Of a DNA stretch of 5,424 nucleotides, positions 1-5,302 are shown piece after piece. The DNA lies in the NCBI GenBank assembly GCA_016870425.1, contig VGBQ01000168.1:1-5424 (forward strand). The letters are read 5' to 3'. Each line of letters starts with the position of its first letter. The first letter of the stretch is position 1. Source of the stretch: Actinomycetota bacterium (GTDB lineage: Bacteria > Actinomycetota > Actinomycetes > S36-B12). The position numbers were made by a program, and so were the translations under genes. Below the pieces are notes generated by a model, which saw nothing but the letters and a program-made list of their open reading frames with translations, did not search any database and had not been told where the DNA came from.

Positions 1-706
1 GGGTCCACGGCGTCGTCGTCCACACGAGCAGCGTCGCGTCGGGATGGCGATCCTTGAGGGGGCCACCCGTGACGGGGAAGCGCACGTAGACGGACGGGTC
101 CACGACGGTCTCGTAGCCCTGGGCGAGCTCGTGGTCGGACAGGCCGGTGCCGCAGCGCGGGCAGTAGGGCGTGACGCGGTAGTCCTGGACCAGCAGGCCC
201 TTCTTGTAGATCTCCGCAAGCGACCACCACACGCTCTCGATGTAGTGGGTGTCCATGGTCCAGTAGGCGTCGTCCATGTCGACCCAGAAGCCCATGCGTC
301 GCGTCATCGCGTCGAACTCGTCGACGTGGCGCAGCACCGACTCCCGGCAGCGGGCATTGAACTCCGCGATGCCGAAGTCCTCGATGTCCCTCTTGCCGGA
401 GAATCCGAGCTCCTTCTCCACCGCGAGCTCCACGGGCAGGCCGTGGCAGTCCCAGCCGGCCTTGCGCGGGACGTGGTAGCCCTTCATGGTGCGGTAGCGG
501 GGGAAGATGTCCTTGAAGACGCGGGCCTCGATGTGGTGGGTGCCCGGCGTGCCATTGGCGGTCGGCGGCCCCTCGTTGAAGACCCACAGCGGGCGCCCCT
601 CAGACTGCGCGAGGCTGCGATGGAAGACATCGTCAGCGGCCCAGAGATCGAGGACCTCCCGCTCCATCGCCGGCAGGTCGACGTGCGCCGGCACCTGGCG
701 GTACAT
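1..706 (-). CDS. ileS: Isoleucyl-tRNA synthetase, N-terminal 235 residues (3' end beyond window)
   Basis: This cytoplasmic class I aminoacyl-tRNA synthetase charges tRNA-Ile with isoleucine and proofreads valine. I translated the minus strand from the ATG at 706-704; the frame stays open to base 1, so the gene runs off the left edge. The ATP-binding HIGH-type motif appears as PPTANGTPGTHHIEAR (residues 47-62), followed by KAGWDCHGLPVELAVEKELG (82-101). A Cys-x2-Cys pair in YCPRCGTGLSDHE (181-193) is typical of this enzyme, and WTTTPWT (229-235) is the threonine-rich start of the CP1 editing domain. The pattern fits the actinobacterial, eukaryote-like IleS type; full-length enzymes are about 1,040-1,100 residues, so roughly a fifth is visible. 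A GGAGG ribosome-binding site (714-718 on the plus strand) lies 7 nt before the ATG. The gene is divergent from the acyl-CoA dehydrogenase across a 104-bp spacer. No defect is visible in this part. Confidence 0.97.
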   Translation of the reverse strand, partial: MYRQVPAHVDLPAMEREVLDLWAADDVFHRSLAQSEGRPLWVFNEGPPTANGTPGTHHIEARVFKDIFPRYRTMKGYHVPRKAGWDCHGLPVELAVEKELGFSGKRDIEDFGIAEFNARCRESVLRHVDEFDAMTRRMGFWVDMDDAYWTMDTHYIESVWWSLAEIYKKGLLVQDYRVTPYCPRCGTGLSDHELAQGYETVVDPSVYVRFPVTGGPLKDRHPDATLLVWTTTPWT

Positions 707-736
707 GGGCCAACCTCCGGTCGAGTAAGACGAGGC

Positions 737-787
737 GTCAGCCTACCGAGGCTAGCCTCGGCAGGGCGCTCCGCCTGGGAGGCTGAC
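737..787. promoter_or_regulatory. Nested inverted repeats between ileS and the acyl-CoA dehydrogenase
   Basis: The spacer holds a perfect 16-bp palindrome, CCGAGGCTAGCCTCGG (746-761), enclosed by an outer perfect 8-bp inverted repeat, GTCAGCCT (737-744) and AGGCTGAC (780-787). All arms share an AGGCT/AGCCT core, giving four half-sites at 740-744, 749-753, 754-758 and 780-784. The central palindrome also puts a TAGCCT string, which fits the TANNNT -10 pattern, on both strands (753-758 plus, 749-754 minus). No convincing -35 element accompanies either. The arrangement suggests operator sites for a dimeric repressor that could act on one or both divergent genes. A hairpin in either leader RNA is the alternative. 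The regulator is unknown. Confidence 0.5.
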
Positions 788-810
788 AGACTCCGTGTGG
801 GAGGTAGGAC

Positions 811-2043
811 ATGGACTTCGCGCTCGATGCCACCACGCGGCAATTCCAGGAGCGCTTGCTCGACTTCATGGATGCCCACGTGTATCCGCACGAACGCGAC
901 TTCCACGAGCAGGTCGAGGCGCTGCCTGATCGGTGGGCGTGGAGCAGAGTGCCGATCCTGCGCGACCTGCAGGCGAAGGCCCGCGAGGTGGGCCTGTGGA
1001 ACCTCTTCCTCCCCGGTGACCTCGGTGGTGGCCTGACGAACCTTCAGTACGCGCCGCTGGCCGAGATCATGGGTCGCAGCCCAGCACTGGCGCCGCCGAC
1101 CTTCAACTGCGCGGCTCCGGACACGGGCAACATGGAGGTGCTCGTCCTCGCCGGCAATGACGAGCAGAAGCGCGAGTGGCTCGACCCCTTGCTCGCGGGT
1201 GAAATCCGCTCGGCCTTCGCCATGACGGAGCCCGATGTCGCGTCGTCTGATGCGACCAATATCTCCACGTCCATCGTGCGCGACGGGGATGACTACGTCA
1301 TCAACGGTCGCAAGTGGTGGATCACGGGGGCGATGAACCCCGACTGCGCGATCTTCATCGTCATGGGCAAGACCGATCCCTCGGCTGAGCGGCACCGGCA
1401 GCAGTCCATGATCCTGGTGCCGCGCGACACCCCGGGTGTCGAGATTGTCCGCGCCATGGAGGTCTTCGGCTACGACGACCGGGATCACGGGGGTCACGCC
1501 GAGCTGTGCTTCACCGACGTACGCGTGCCCGCGGCCAATCTCCTCGCGGGCGAGGGCGATGGGTTCGCCATCGCCCAGGGCCGCCTCGGGCCGGGCCGCA
1601 TCCACCACTGCATGCGATCCATCGGCATGGCTGAGCGCGCCATCGAGCTCATGTGCGAGCGTGTCGAGGGTCGGGTTGCCTTTGGTCGGCCGCTGGCAGA
1701 CCAGGGCGTGATCCGGGAGTGGATTGCTCGGTCGCGTATCGAGGTCGAGCAGCTGCGCCTGCTCACTCTCAAGGCCGCCTGGCTCATGGACACGGTGGGT
1801 GTGCGCGGTGCGCACACCGAGATTCAGGCGATCAAGGTGGCCGCTCCGATCACCGTCCAGACCATCCTCGATCGCGCCATCCAGGCCTTCGGAGGCATGG
1901 GCGTCTCGCAGGACACCCCGCTCGCGGCCATGCACGCGGGCGTGCGCACGCTGCGACTCGCGGACGGACCCGATGAGGTGCATCTGGCCGCTCTGGGCAA
2001 GCACGAGGTCAAGAAGCAGCGCGAACGCCGAGGCCACTCGTAG
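811..2043 (+). CDS. Acyl-CoA dehydrogenase, ACAD10/ACAD11-like
   Basis: This predicted FAD-dependent cytoplasmic enzyme introduces the alpha,beta double bond into an acyl-CoA and passes electrons to electron-transfer flavoprotein. The 410-residue length is normal for a single-domain member. The N-terminal helical domain spans about 1-130. The flavin/substrate signature FAMTEPDVASSDATN (136-150) opens the middle beta domain. The C-terminal helical domain contains RVAFGRPLADQGV (288-300), QAFGGMGVSQDTPLAAM (358-374) and RTLRLADGPDEVH (379-391). The APDTGNMEVL (102-111) and RIHHCMR (263-269) strings are typical of the ACAD10/11-like branch rather than of medium- or short-chain enzymes. Aligning ADGPDEVH with the usual YEGTxEIQ places Asp385 where many family members have the catalytic Glu. 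A GGGAGGT ribosome-binding site (799-805) supports the ATG at 811; the stop is TAG. The substrate is unknown. The aminoglycoside-phosphotransferase-like kinase often linked to this branch is not in the window. Gene order gives no pathway. Confidence 0.94.
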   Translation: MDFALDATTRQFQERLLDFMDAHVYPHERDFHEQVEALPDRWAWSRVPILRDLQAKAREVGLWNLFLPGDLGGGLTNLQYAPLAEIMGRSPALAPPTFNCAAPDTGNMEVLVLAGNDEQKREWLDPLLAGEIRSAFAMTEPDVASSDATNISTSIVRDGDDYVINGRKWWITGAMNPDCAIFIVMGKTDPSAERHRQQSMILVPRDTPGVEIVRAMEVFGYDDRDHGGHAELCFTDVRVPAANLLAGEGDGFAIAQGRLGPGRIHHCMRSIGMAERAIELMCERVEGRVAFGRPLADQGVIREWIARSRIEVEQLRLLTLKAAWLMDTVGVRGAHTEIQAIKVAAPITVQTILDRAIQAFGGMGVSQDTPLAAMHAGVRTLRLADGPDEVHLAALGKHEVKKQRERRGHS

Positions 2044-2063
2044 TCGACGTTCACCCCGCCGCC

Positions 2064-2138
2064 CGCTTTCACCCTCGAAATGGTTGCTCTCCATCGGCGT
2101 TTCGCCTCGAAACGGCTGCCATTTGGAGGGTGAAAGCG
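2064..2138. repeat. 75-bp dyad with internal repeats in the convergent spacer; possible bidirectional terminator or small palindromic element
   Basis: The ends form a perfect 13-bp inverted repeat, CGCTTTCACCCTC (2064-2076) and GAGGGTGAAAGCG (2126-2138). After one mismatch the stem continues with AAATGG (2078-2083) against CCATTT (2119-2124). The interior holds a 16-bp direct repeat with three transition differences: 2073-2088 begins CCTCGAAATGG and 2105-2120 begins CCTCGAAACGG. A third, inverted, variant of the motif is at 2119-2129. An alternative small hairpin forms at 2096-2106. The element sits between the stop of the acyl-CoA dehydrogenase (2043) and the modC stop (2163), so it could end transcription from both sides. 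Neither flank has a T-run, so it is not a classical intrinsic terminator. A dispersed palindromic repeat is equally possible. Confidence 0.6.
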
Positions 2139-2162
2139 AGTGCCGCGGTCGCGCCGTAGCTC

Positions 2163-3278
2163 CTAGCGCACGATGAGGTGGACCGACGTGCTCTTGACGA
2201 CGGCGGTCACGGGCAGACCTGGGACGAGGCCGAGTTCACCGGCGGCCGTGCGCGTGATGGTGGAGGCCAGGGGTACGCCGACATCGAGTTCAACCCGGAC
2301 CAGAGCACCTTCATCCCTGACCGACATGACCTTGGCATCGAGGTGATTACGCAAACTCGTGCCCGAGCGCGGGCCACCCACCTCGAGGCTCACGTCCTCG
2401 GATCGAATGCACACGATCACCGACTGACCGACCCGGCAATCCCTGTCGGGGACCCCTGTCAGCAGGTGACGTCCCAGCTGGACGACGGCGAGGCCATGCT
2501 GGGACTGCTGGACGATGGCGGGCAACGCAGTTTCCACGCCCACAACTCCAGCGACGTCTGCATCAGCGGGTCGGTCGAATACCTCCGCGGCCCGGCCATG
2601 CTGGCGCACGCGACCATCAATGAGGATGATCGCGTCATCGCCCATCGACAGTGCCTCTGCACGGTCATGTGTCACCAGGACGGTGGGCATCTGCAGGCTC
2701 ACGAGGATGTCGCGCAGTTCGCTACCGAGCCTCCGGCGCGTGGGGGCATCGAGTGCGGAGAGCGGCTCGTCGAGGAGGAGTAGACGGGGGCTGGGCGCGA
2801 GTGCCCGGGCAAGGGCAACCCGTTGGGCCTCGCCACCGGAGAGTGAGTCAGCGCGGGAGCGTTGAGCCAGGCTGTCGGCCTGCGTGGCGAGGAGCGCCTC
2901 GTGCACGCGGCGAGACCGCTCGTCGCCGGACACTCCGATGAGTCCGTAACCGACATTCGCTGTGACGGACATGTGGGGGAAGAGGGCGTGGTCTTGAAAG
3001 AGCAGGCCGACGCGGCGCGTGCGCGGGTGCCACCGACGCCGACGCCCGTCGTCCCACACCTCCGGAGTTTGGTCCAGTCCGCTGCTCCATTCGACGCGAC
3101 CACCTTCGGTGTGGGCGAGGCCGGCGATGGTGCGAAGGACCGTGGACTTGCCCGCACCCGATGGGCCAAAGAGCACCGTGACGCGACCCGCTGTGAGGGG
3201 GAGCGTGATGTCCGCCGCGATCCCGTGCCGGCGTACATCCGCCTTGAGGTGTCCGACGGAGTCGGCCTGCGCACTCAC
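2163..3278 (-). CDS. modC: Molybdate ABC transporter ATP-binding protein ModC
   Basis: This is the cytoplasmic ATPase that powers molybdate import through ModB. Counting from GTG 3278 (371 residues), it has Walker A GPSGAGKST (38-46), Q-loop Gln95 in LLFQDHALFPHMSV, ABC signature LSGGEAQRVALARAL (146-160), Walker B LLLLDEP (166-172), D-loop SALD (174-177) and H-loop His204 in LVTHDRAEAL. All nucleotide-binding residues are intact. A C-terminal Mop/TOBE domain (about 308-371, ending VTAVVKSTSVHLIV) separates ModC from most other importer ATPases and is thought to sense oxyanion. A start at GTG 3287 is also open and adds three residues. I prefer 3278 because it gives the same 4-nt GTGA overlap with modB seen at the upstream modA start; neither site has a strong ribosome-binding sequence, which points to translational coupling. 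It is last in the operon and ends with TAG before the 75-bp dyad. A sulfate or other oxyanion ATPase is less likely given ModA and ModB. Confidence 0.95.
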   Translation of the reverse strand: MSAQADSVGHLKADVRRHGIAADITLPLTAGRVTVLFGPSGAGKSTVLRTIAGLAHTEGGRVEWSSGLDQTPEVWDDGRRRRWHPRTRRVGLLFQDHALFPHMSVTANVGYGLIGVSGDERSRRVHEALLATQADSLAQRSRADSLSGGEAQRVALARALAPSPRLLLLDEPLSALDAPTRRRLGSELRDILVSLQMPTVLVTHDRAEALSMGDDAIILIDGRVRQHGRAAEVFDRPADADVAGVVGVETALPAIVQQSQHGLAVVQLGRHLLTGVPDRDCRVGQSVIVCIRSEDVSLEVGGPRSGTSLRNHLDAKVMSVRDEGALVRVELDVGVPLASTITRTAAGELGLVPGLPVTAVVKSTSVHLIVR

Positions 3279-3949
3279 AGTGACCACGCTCGTGTCCGCT
3301 GCCTGCGTAGGGAGTACACGGCGACGAGGACCACGAGCGAAAACGCGAGAAGCACGAGGCTGGTGCGACCCGCTGCCGCGTAATCAAAGGCCTGGACGTC
3401 GTCGTAGATGTCGATGCTGATGGTCCGCGTGACCCCCGGGATATTGCCACCGACCATGAGGACGACTCCGAACTCACCAATGGTGTGGGCAAATGTGAGG
3501 ACAGCTGCTGTCGCGAGCCCCGGCTTGGATAGCGGGAGCACGACCCGGGCGATGGTCGTGGGCCATCGACGCCCGAGGACGCTCGAGGCCTCGAGCAGTC
3601 GCCCGTCAACGCCGGCGAATGACGCGAGGAGAGGCTGCACGGCAAAGGGAAGGCTGTAGAGCACGGAGGCTATGAGGAGCCCGGTGAAACTGAAGGCCAA
3701 GGGTGCGCCGGTGATCTCGGTCCACCAGCGGCCGAGTGGTGATTGCACACCCATGGCGACCAGGAGGTAGTAGCCCAGGACCGTCGGCGGGAGGACGAGT
3801 GGTAGCGCGACAACGGCCTCCACGGCTGTGGCCCATCGTGCGCGCGTGTAGGCAAGCCAGGCGGCCAGGGGGATACCGATGGCCAGCAGGATCAGCGTCG
3901 TCAGTGCGGCGAGTTCAAGGCTGAGGCGCACAGAGGGCCAGTCCATCAT
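3275..3949 (-). CDS. modB: Molybdate ABC transporter permease ModB
   Basis: This is the integral membrane subunit that forms the translocation path for molybdate, presumably as a homodimer with two ModC. At 224 residues it is the usual ModB size. Hydrophobic segments lie at about 10-33, 42-66, 86-106, 145-167 and 197-214, consistent with the five-to-six-helix ModB fold. The cytoplasmic EAA loop that contacts ModC reads EASSVLGRRWPTTIARVVLP (120-139), followed by LSKPG. The strings PLVLPPTVLGYYLL (50-63) and FAHTIGEFGVVLMVGGNIPG (153-172) are characteristic of ModB. The ATG at 3949 overlaps the modA stop as ATGA. A second in-frame ATG at 3946 lies 4 nt past a GGAGG sequence, against 1 nt for the first, so initiation may occur there instead (TGATG coupling, 223 residues). 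The C-terminal end overlaps the modC start. Confidence 0.96.
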   Translation of the reverse strand: MMDWPSVRLSLELAALTTLILLAIGIPLAAWLAYTRARWATAVEAVVALPLVLPPTVLGYYLLVAMGVQSPLGRWWTEITGAPLAFSFTGLLIASVLYSLPFAVQPLLASFAGVDGRLLEASSVLGRRWPTTIARVVLPLSKPGLATAAVLTFAHTIGEFGVVLMVGGNIPGVTRTISIDIYDDVQAFDYAAAGRTSLVLLAFSLVVLVAVYSLRRQRTRAWSL

Positions 3950-4713
3950 TCCTCCGGGAGGGTGAAGCCGTAGCGGGCGAGGATCTCAATGCCCTCGGGG
4001 CTCGTGATGACGTCGCGAAGTTCGCGGGTGCCGGGTGTGTCGGTGATGAGTGCTCCTCCCTGGACGAGTGGAGGGAAGAGTTGAGCGGGGATCTCCCACC
4101 ATGTCCCGACATCGCGCAGCGGGTCGGACAGCACGAGTGACATGGCGACAATGCCGGCATCGGCGTTGCCGGATGCCACGAACTCAGCAGCCTGCGCCAC
4201 GTTTTCGCCCAGCACCAGGCGGGGGGCCACGGAGTCGTAGATCCCCTCGGCTCGCAGGGCCGCGACCGCCGCCTGGCCGTAGGGGGCGTGCTCAGGATTG
4301 GCGATCGCGATCCGCTGCGCCTGGGAGAGCGCTGCCAGCCCCTGCGCGGGGTCGATGGGTGAGCCTTCGGGGACCCACAGGACGAGGCGACCCACGGCGT
4401 ACACGAAGGGGTCGCTTGCTTTGCCTCGGGCGATGAGTTGCTGCGGATAGGTCACGTCGGCTGAGAGGTAGATGTCGAAGGGGGCACCGTTGTCGATCTG
4501 TTGGAGGAATTGCCCGGATGAGCCGTAGGTGACGGCATAGTCCACCGAGGGATTGCGTGCGGCAGCGATGGAGATGATCTCGTCGAGGGCGTAGCGCAGA
4601 TCGGCGGCCGCGGCAACATTGACGCGTGTCGCGCTCTGAGTCGAGCAAGCGGCGATGACGGCCGCGACCATGAGGCAACAGGCCGCTGCGACCACGCGAC
4701 GAAGGTGGATCAC
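3946..4713 (-). CDS. modA: Molybdate-binding lipoprotein ModA
   Basis: This is the extracytoplasmic solute-binding protein that captures molybdate (possibly also tungstate) and delivers it to ModB. The 255-residue product starts with a lipoprotein signal peptide: basic MIHLRR, a hydrophobic stretch, and a lipobox VIAAC with Cys23 as the lipidated residue, fitting a membrane-anchored protein in a Gram-positive envelope. Family strings follow in order: VNVAAAADLRYALDEI (31-46), TYGSSGQFLQQI (62-73), DIYLSAD (80-86), ANPEHAPYGQAAVAAL (138-153), GENVAQAAEFVASG (169-182), NADAGIVAMSLV (183-194) and ILARYGFTLP (244-253). These form the two lobes and hinge of the ModA fold. Translation starts at GTG 4713, overlapping the stop of the upstream regulator gene as GTGA; a GAGG sequence (4724-4727) lies 10 nt upstream. 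The stop overlaps modB. Molybdate versus tungstate preference cannot be read from the sequence. Confidence 0.96.
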   Translation of the reverse strand: MIHLRRVVAAACCLMVAAVIAACSTQSATRVNVAAAADLRYALDEIISIAAARNPSVDYAVTYGSSGQFLQQIDNGAPFDIYLSADVTYPQQLIARGKASDPFVYAVGRLVLWVPEGSPIDPAQGLAALSQAQRIAIANPEHAPYGQAAVAALRAEGIYDSVAPRLVLGENVAQAAEFVASGNADAGIVAMSLVLSDPLRDVGTWWEIPAQLFPPLVQGGALITDTPGTRELRDVITSPEGIEILARYGFTLPEE

Positions 4714-5117
4714 GTGCGTGAAACCTCGACTCCGACATTGGTGGCCTTGACCGTGGCAATCGCGAGCACGCCGGGCTCCAGCCCCAACTCGTCGACGGCC
4801 TCGCTGCTGAGCAGCGAGACGATGCGGTGTGGGCCTGCTTGGATCTCGACCTGTGCCATCACGGTGTCCTTGACGACGCGCGTGACGATGCCGGCGAAGC
4901 GATTGCGCGCTGACCGGCCGACGATGGGGGCGGTCTCGGCACTCACCTGGGAGGGCGCCGTCTCCCGCAGGAGCCGGGCCACCTCAGCACCCTCGATGGC
5001 CTGGCGCCCGGAGGCATCGCTGGTCGCGGCCACGCGCCCCGCCTCGATCCACCTGCGGAGCGTGTCGTCGCTGATTCCGAGGTATGCTGCGGCCTCAGAG
5101 ATCCGCAATTGAGTCAT
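4710..5117 (-). CDS. Small HTH protein with C-terminal Mop/TOBE domain; probable molybdate-responsive regulator
   Basis: This first gene of the mod operon encodes 135 residues in two parts. The N-terminus, LRISEAAAYLGISDDTLRRW (4-23) followed by IEAGRVA and a basic wing up to about residue 50, is a MerR/excisionase-type helix-turn-helix. A short linker (about 51-69) leads to a single Mop/TOBE domain, about 70-133: ARNRFAGIVTRVVKDTVMAQ (70-89) to the closing LAIATVKATNVGVEV. Mop domains bind molybdate or tungstate as oligomers. In ModE a winged HTH is joined to two Mop repeats; here a different HTH type is joined to one. I infer a regulator of the operon or of molybdenum homeostasis; a molybdate-storage role is possible. 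The ATG at 5117 has no ribosome-binding sequence and sits 8 nt past a -10-like box, suggesting a leaderless transcript. The stop overlaps modA as GTGA. No symbol is given because I do not know an established name. Confidence 0.88.
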   Translation of the reverse strand: MTQLRISEAAAYLGISDDTLRRWIEAGRVAATSDASGRQAIEGAEVARLLRETAPSQVSAETAPIVGRSARNRFAGIVTRVVKDTVMAQVEIQAGPHRIVSLLSSEAVDELGLEPGVLAIATVKATNVGVEVSRT

Positions 5118-5154
5118 AGTACCGGACGATACACCCGGTCTGAGGGCCTGAAGA
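5118..5154 (-). promoter_or_regulatory. Putative mod operon promoter with overlapping ACCGG dyad
   Basis: Read on the minus strand, TATCGT (5131-5126) is a fair -10 element ending 8 nt before the ATG at 5117. A weak -35 match, TCTTCA (5154-5149), is 17 nt further upstream, and a run of six A residues (5162-5157) just beyond it resembles an UP element. Transcription from this -10 would begin at or within a few bases of the start codon, which agrees with the absence of a Shine-Dalgarno sequence. An inverted repeat ACCGG (5121-5125) and CCGGT (5135-5139) brackets the -10, where a bound repressor would block polymerase. The sequence does not look like an E. coli ModE box. These are pattern-based assignments with no further support. 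Confidence 0.4.
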
Positions 5155-5176
5155 TCTTTTTTCTCCGTAAATGCGG

Positions 5177-5194
5177 GATCAGGTAACTCTGATC
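5177..5194. promoter_or_regulatory. 18-bp dyad GATCAG-N6-CTGATC, possible operator
   Basis: A perfect 6-bp inverted repeat, GATCAG (5177-5182) and CTGATC (5189-5194), has a 6-bp spacer. The 18-bp overall size and spacing are typical of a dimeric regulator site. It lies about 20 bp upstream of the rightward -35 box and about 22 bp upstream of the weak leftward -35 box, so it could act on either divergent transcript. A second, overlapping pair, AGGT (5181-5184) and ACCT (5195-5198), is also present. The cognate protein is unknown; the HTH-Mop protein encoded next door is one candidate. Confidence 0.4.
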
Positions 5195-5214
5195 ACCTCA
5201 GCGTGGGTCGGTGG

Positions 5215-5243
5215 TTGCCCTGGAGGCGAGGTGGGCCTAGCCT
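5215..5243 (+). promoter_or_regulatory. Predicted sigma70-type promoter for the (A/V)KKAAP repeat gene
   Basis: TTGCCC (5215-5220) and TAGCCT (5238-5243) are separated by exactly 17 bp. The first has the conserved TTG of a -35 box and the second fits the actinobacterial TANNNT -10 consensus. Transcription would start near 5250 and give a leader of about 53 nt that contains a hairpin and then the AGGAGG ribosome-binding site (5288-5293), 9 nt before the ATG at 5303. This is the most convincing promoter in the window. Confidence 0.55.
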
Positions 5244-5254
5244 CTGATGTCGCT

Positions 5255-5279
5255 CGATCCGCCGATCCTCGGCGGGTCG
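5255..5279 (+). promoter_or_regulatory. 10-bp hairpin in the leader of the repeat gene
   Basis: CGATCCGCCG (5255-5264) pairs with CGGCGGGTCG (5270-5279) around a 5-nt loop (5265-5269); one of the ten pairs is a G-U. The stem would fall a few nucleotides downstream of the predicted start of transcription and ends 8 nt before the AGGAGG ribosome-binding site. It could stabilise the 5' end of the mRNA or modulate translation. It is not followed by a T-run, so a terminator is unlikely. Confidence 0.45.
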
Positions 5280-5302
5280 TTCCTTATAGGAGGGGGTCGG
5301 GC

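Noticed and set aside
707..810. T-box leader upstream of ileS, as occurs in some actinobacteria
   Set aside because: The 104-bp spacer read on the minus strand lacks the conserved GGTGGNACCGCG T-box sequence and is too short for a full stem I plus antiterminator or antisequestrator structure.
44..1036. 330-codon open frame on the plus strand across ileS and into the acyl-CoA dehydrogenase
   Set aside because: It is antisense to conserved IleS motifs and then out of frame with a conserved dehydrogenase, so it is a shadow of real genes.
484..2094. Very long open frame on the minus strand opposite the acyl-CoA dehydrogenase and part of ileS
   Set aside because: Its translation is low-complexity, rich in Arg/His/Ala, and matches no family I know. 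It is antisense to two clear genes and is explained by high-GC codon bias.
5151..5162. AAGATCTT followed by six T residues as a plus-strand terminator
   Set aside because: The palindrome is only 8 bp and has no loop, and no plus-strand gene reads into it from the left. The run is more plausibly an A-rich element upstream of the leftward promoter.
5285..5290. TATAGG as the -10 box for the repeat gene
   Set aside because: Transcription would then start after the AGGAGG ribosome-binding site, wasting it. The TTGCCC-N17-TAGCCT promoter upstream fits better.
5118..5302. Moco/Tuco riboswitch or ModE box upstream of the mod operon
   Set aside because: The operon appears to have almost no leader, leaving no room for a riboswitch, and no ATCGNTATATA-type ModE palindrome is present.
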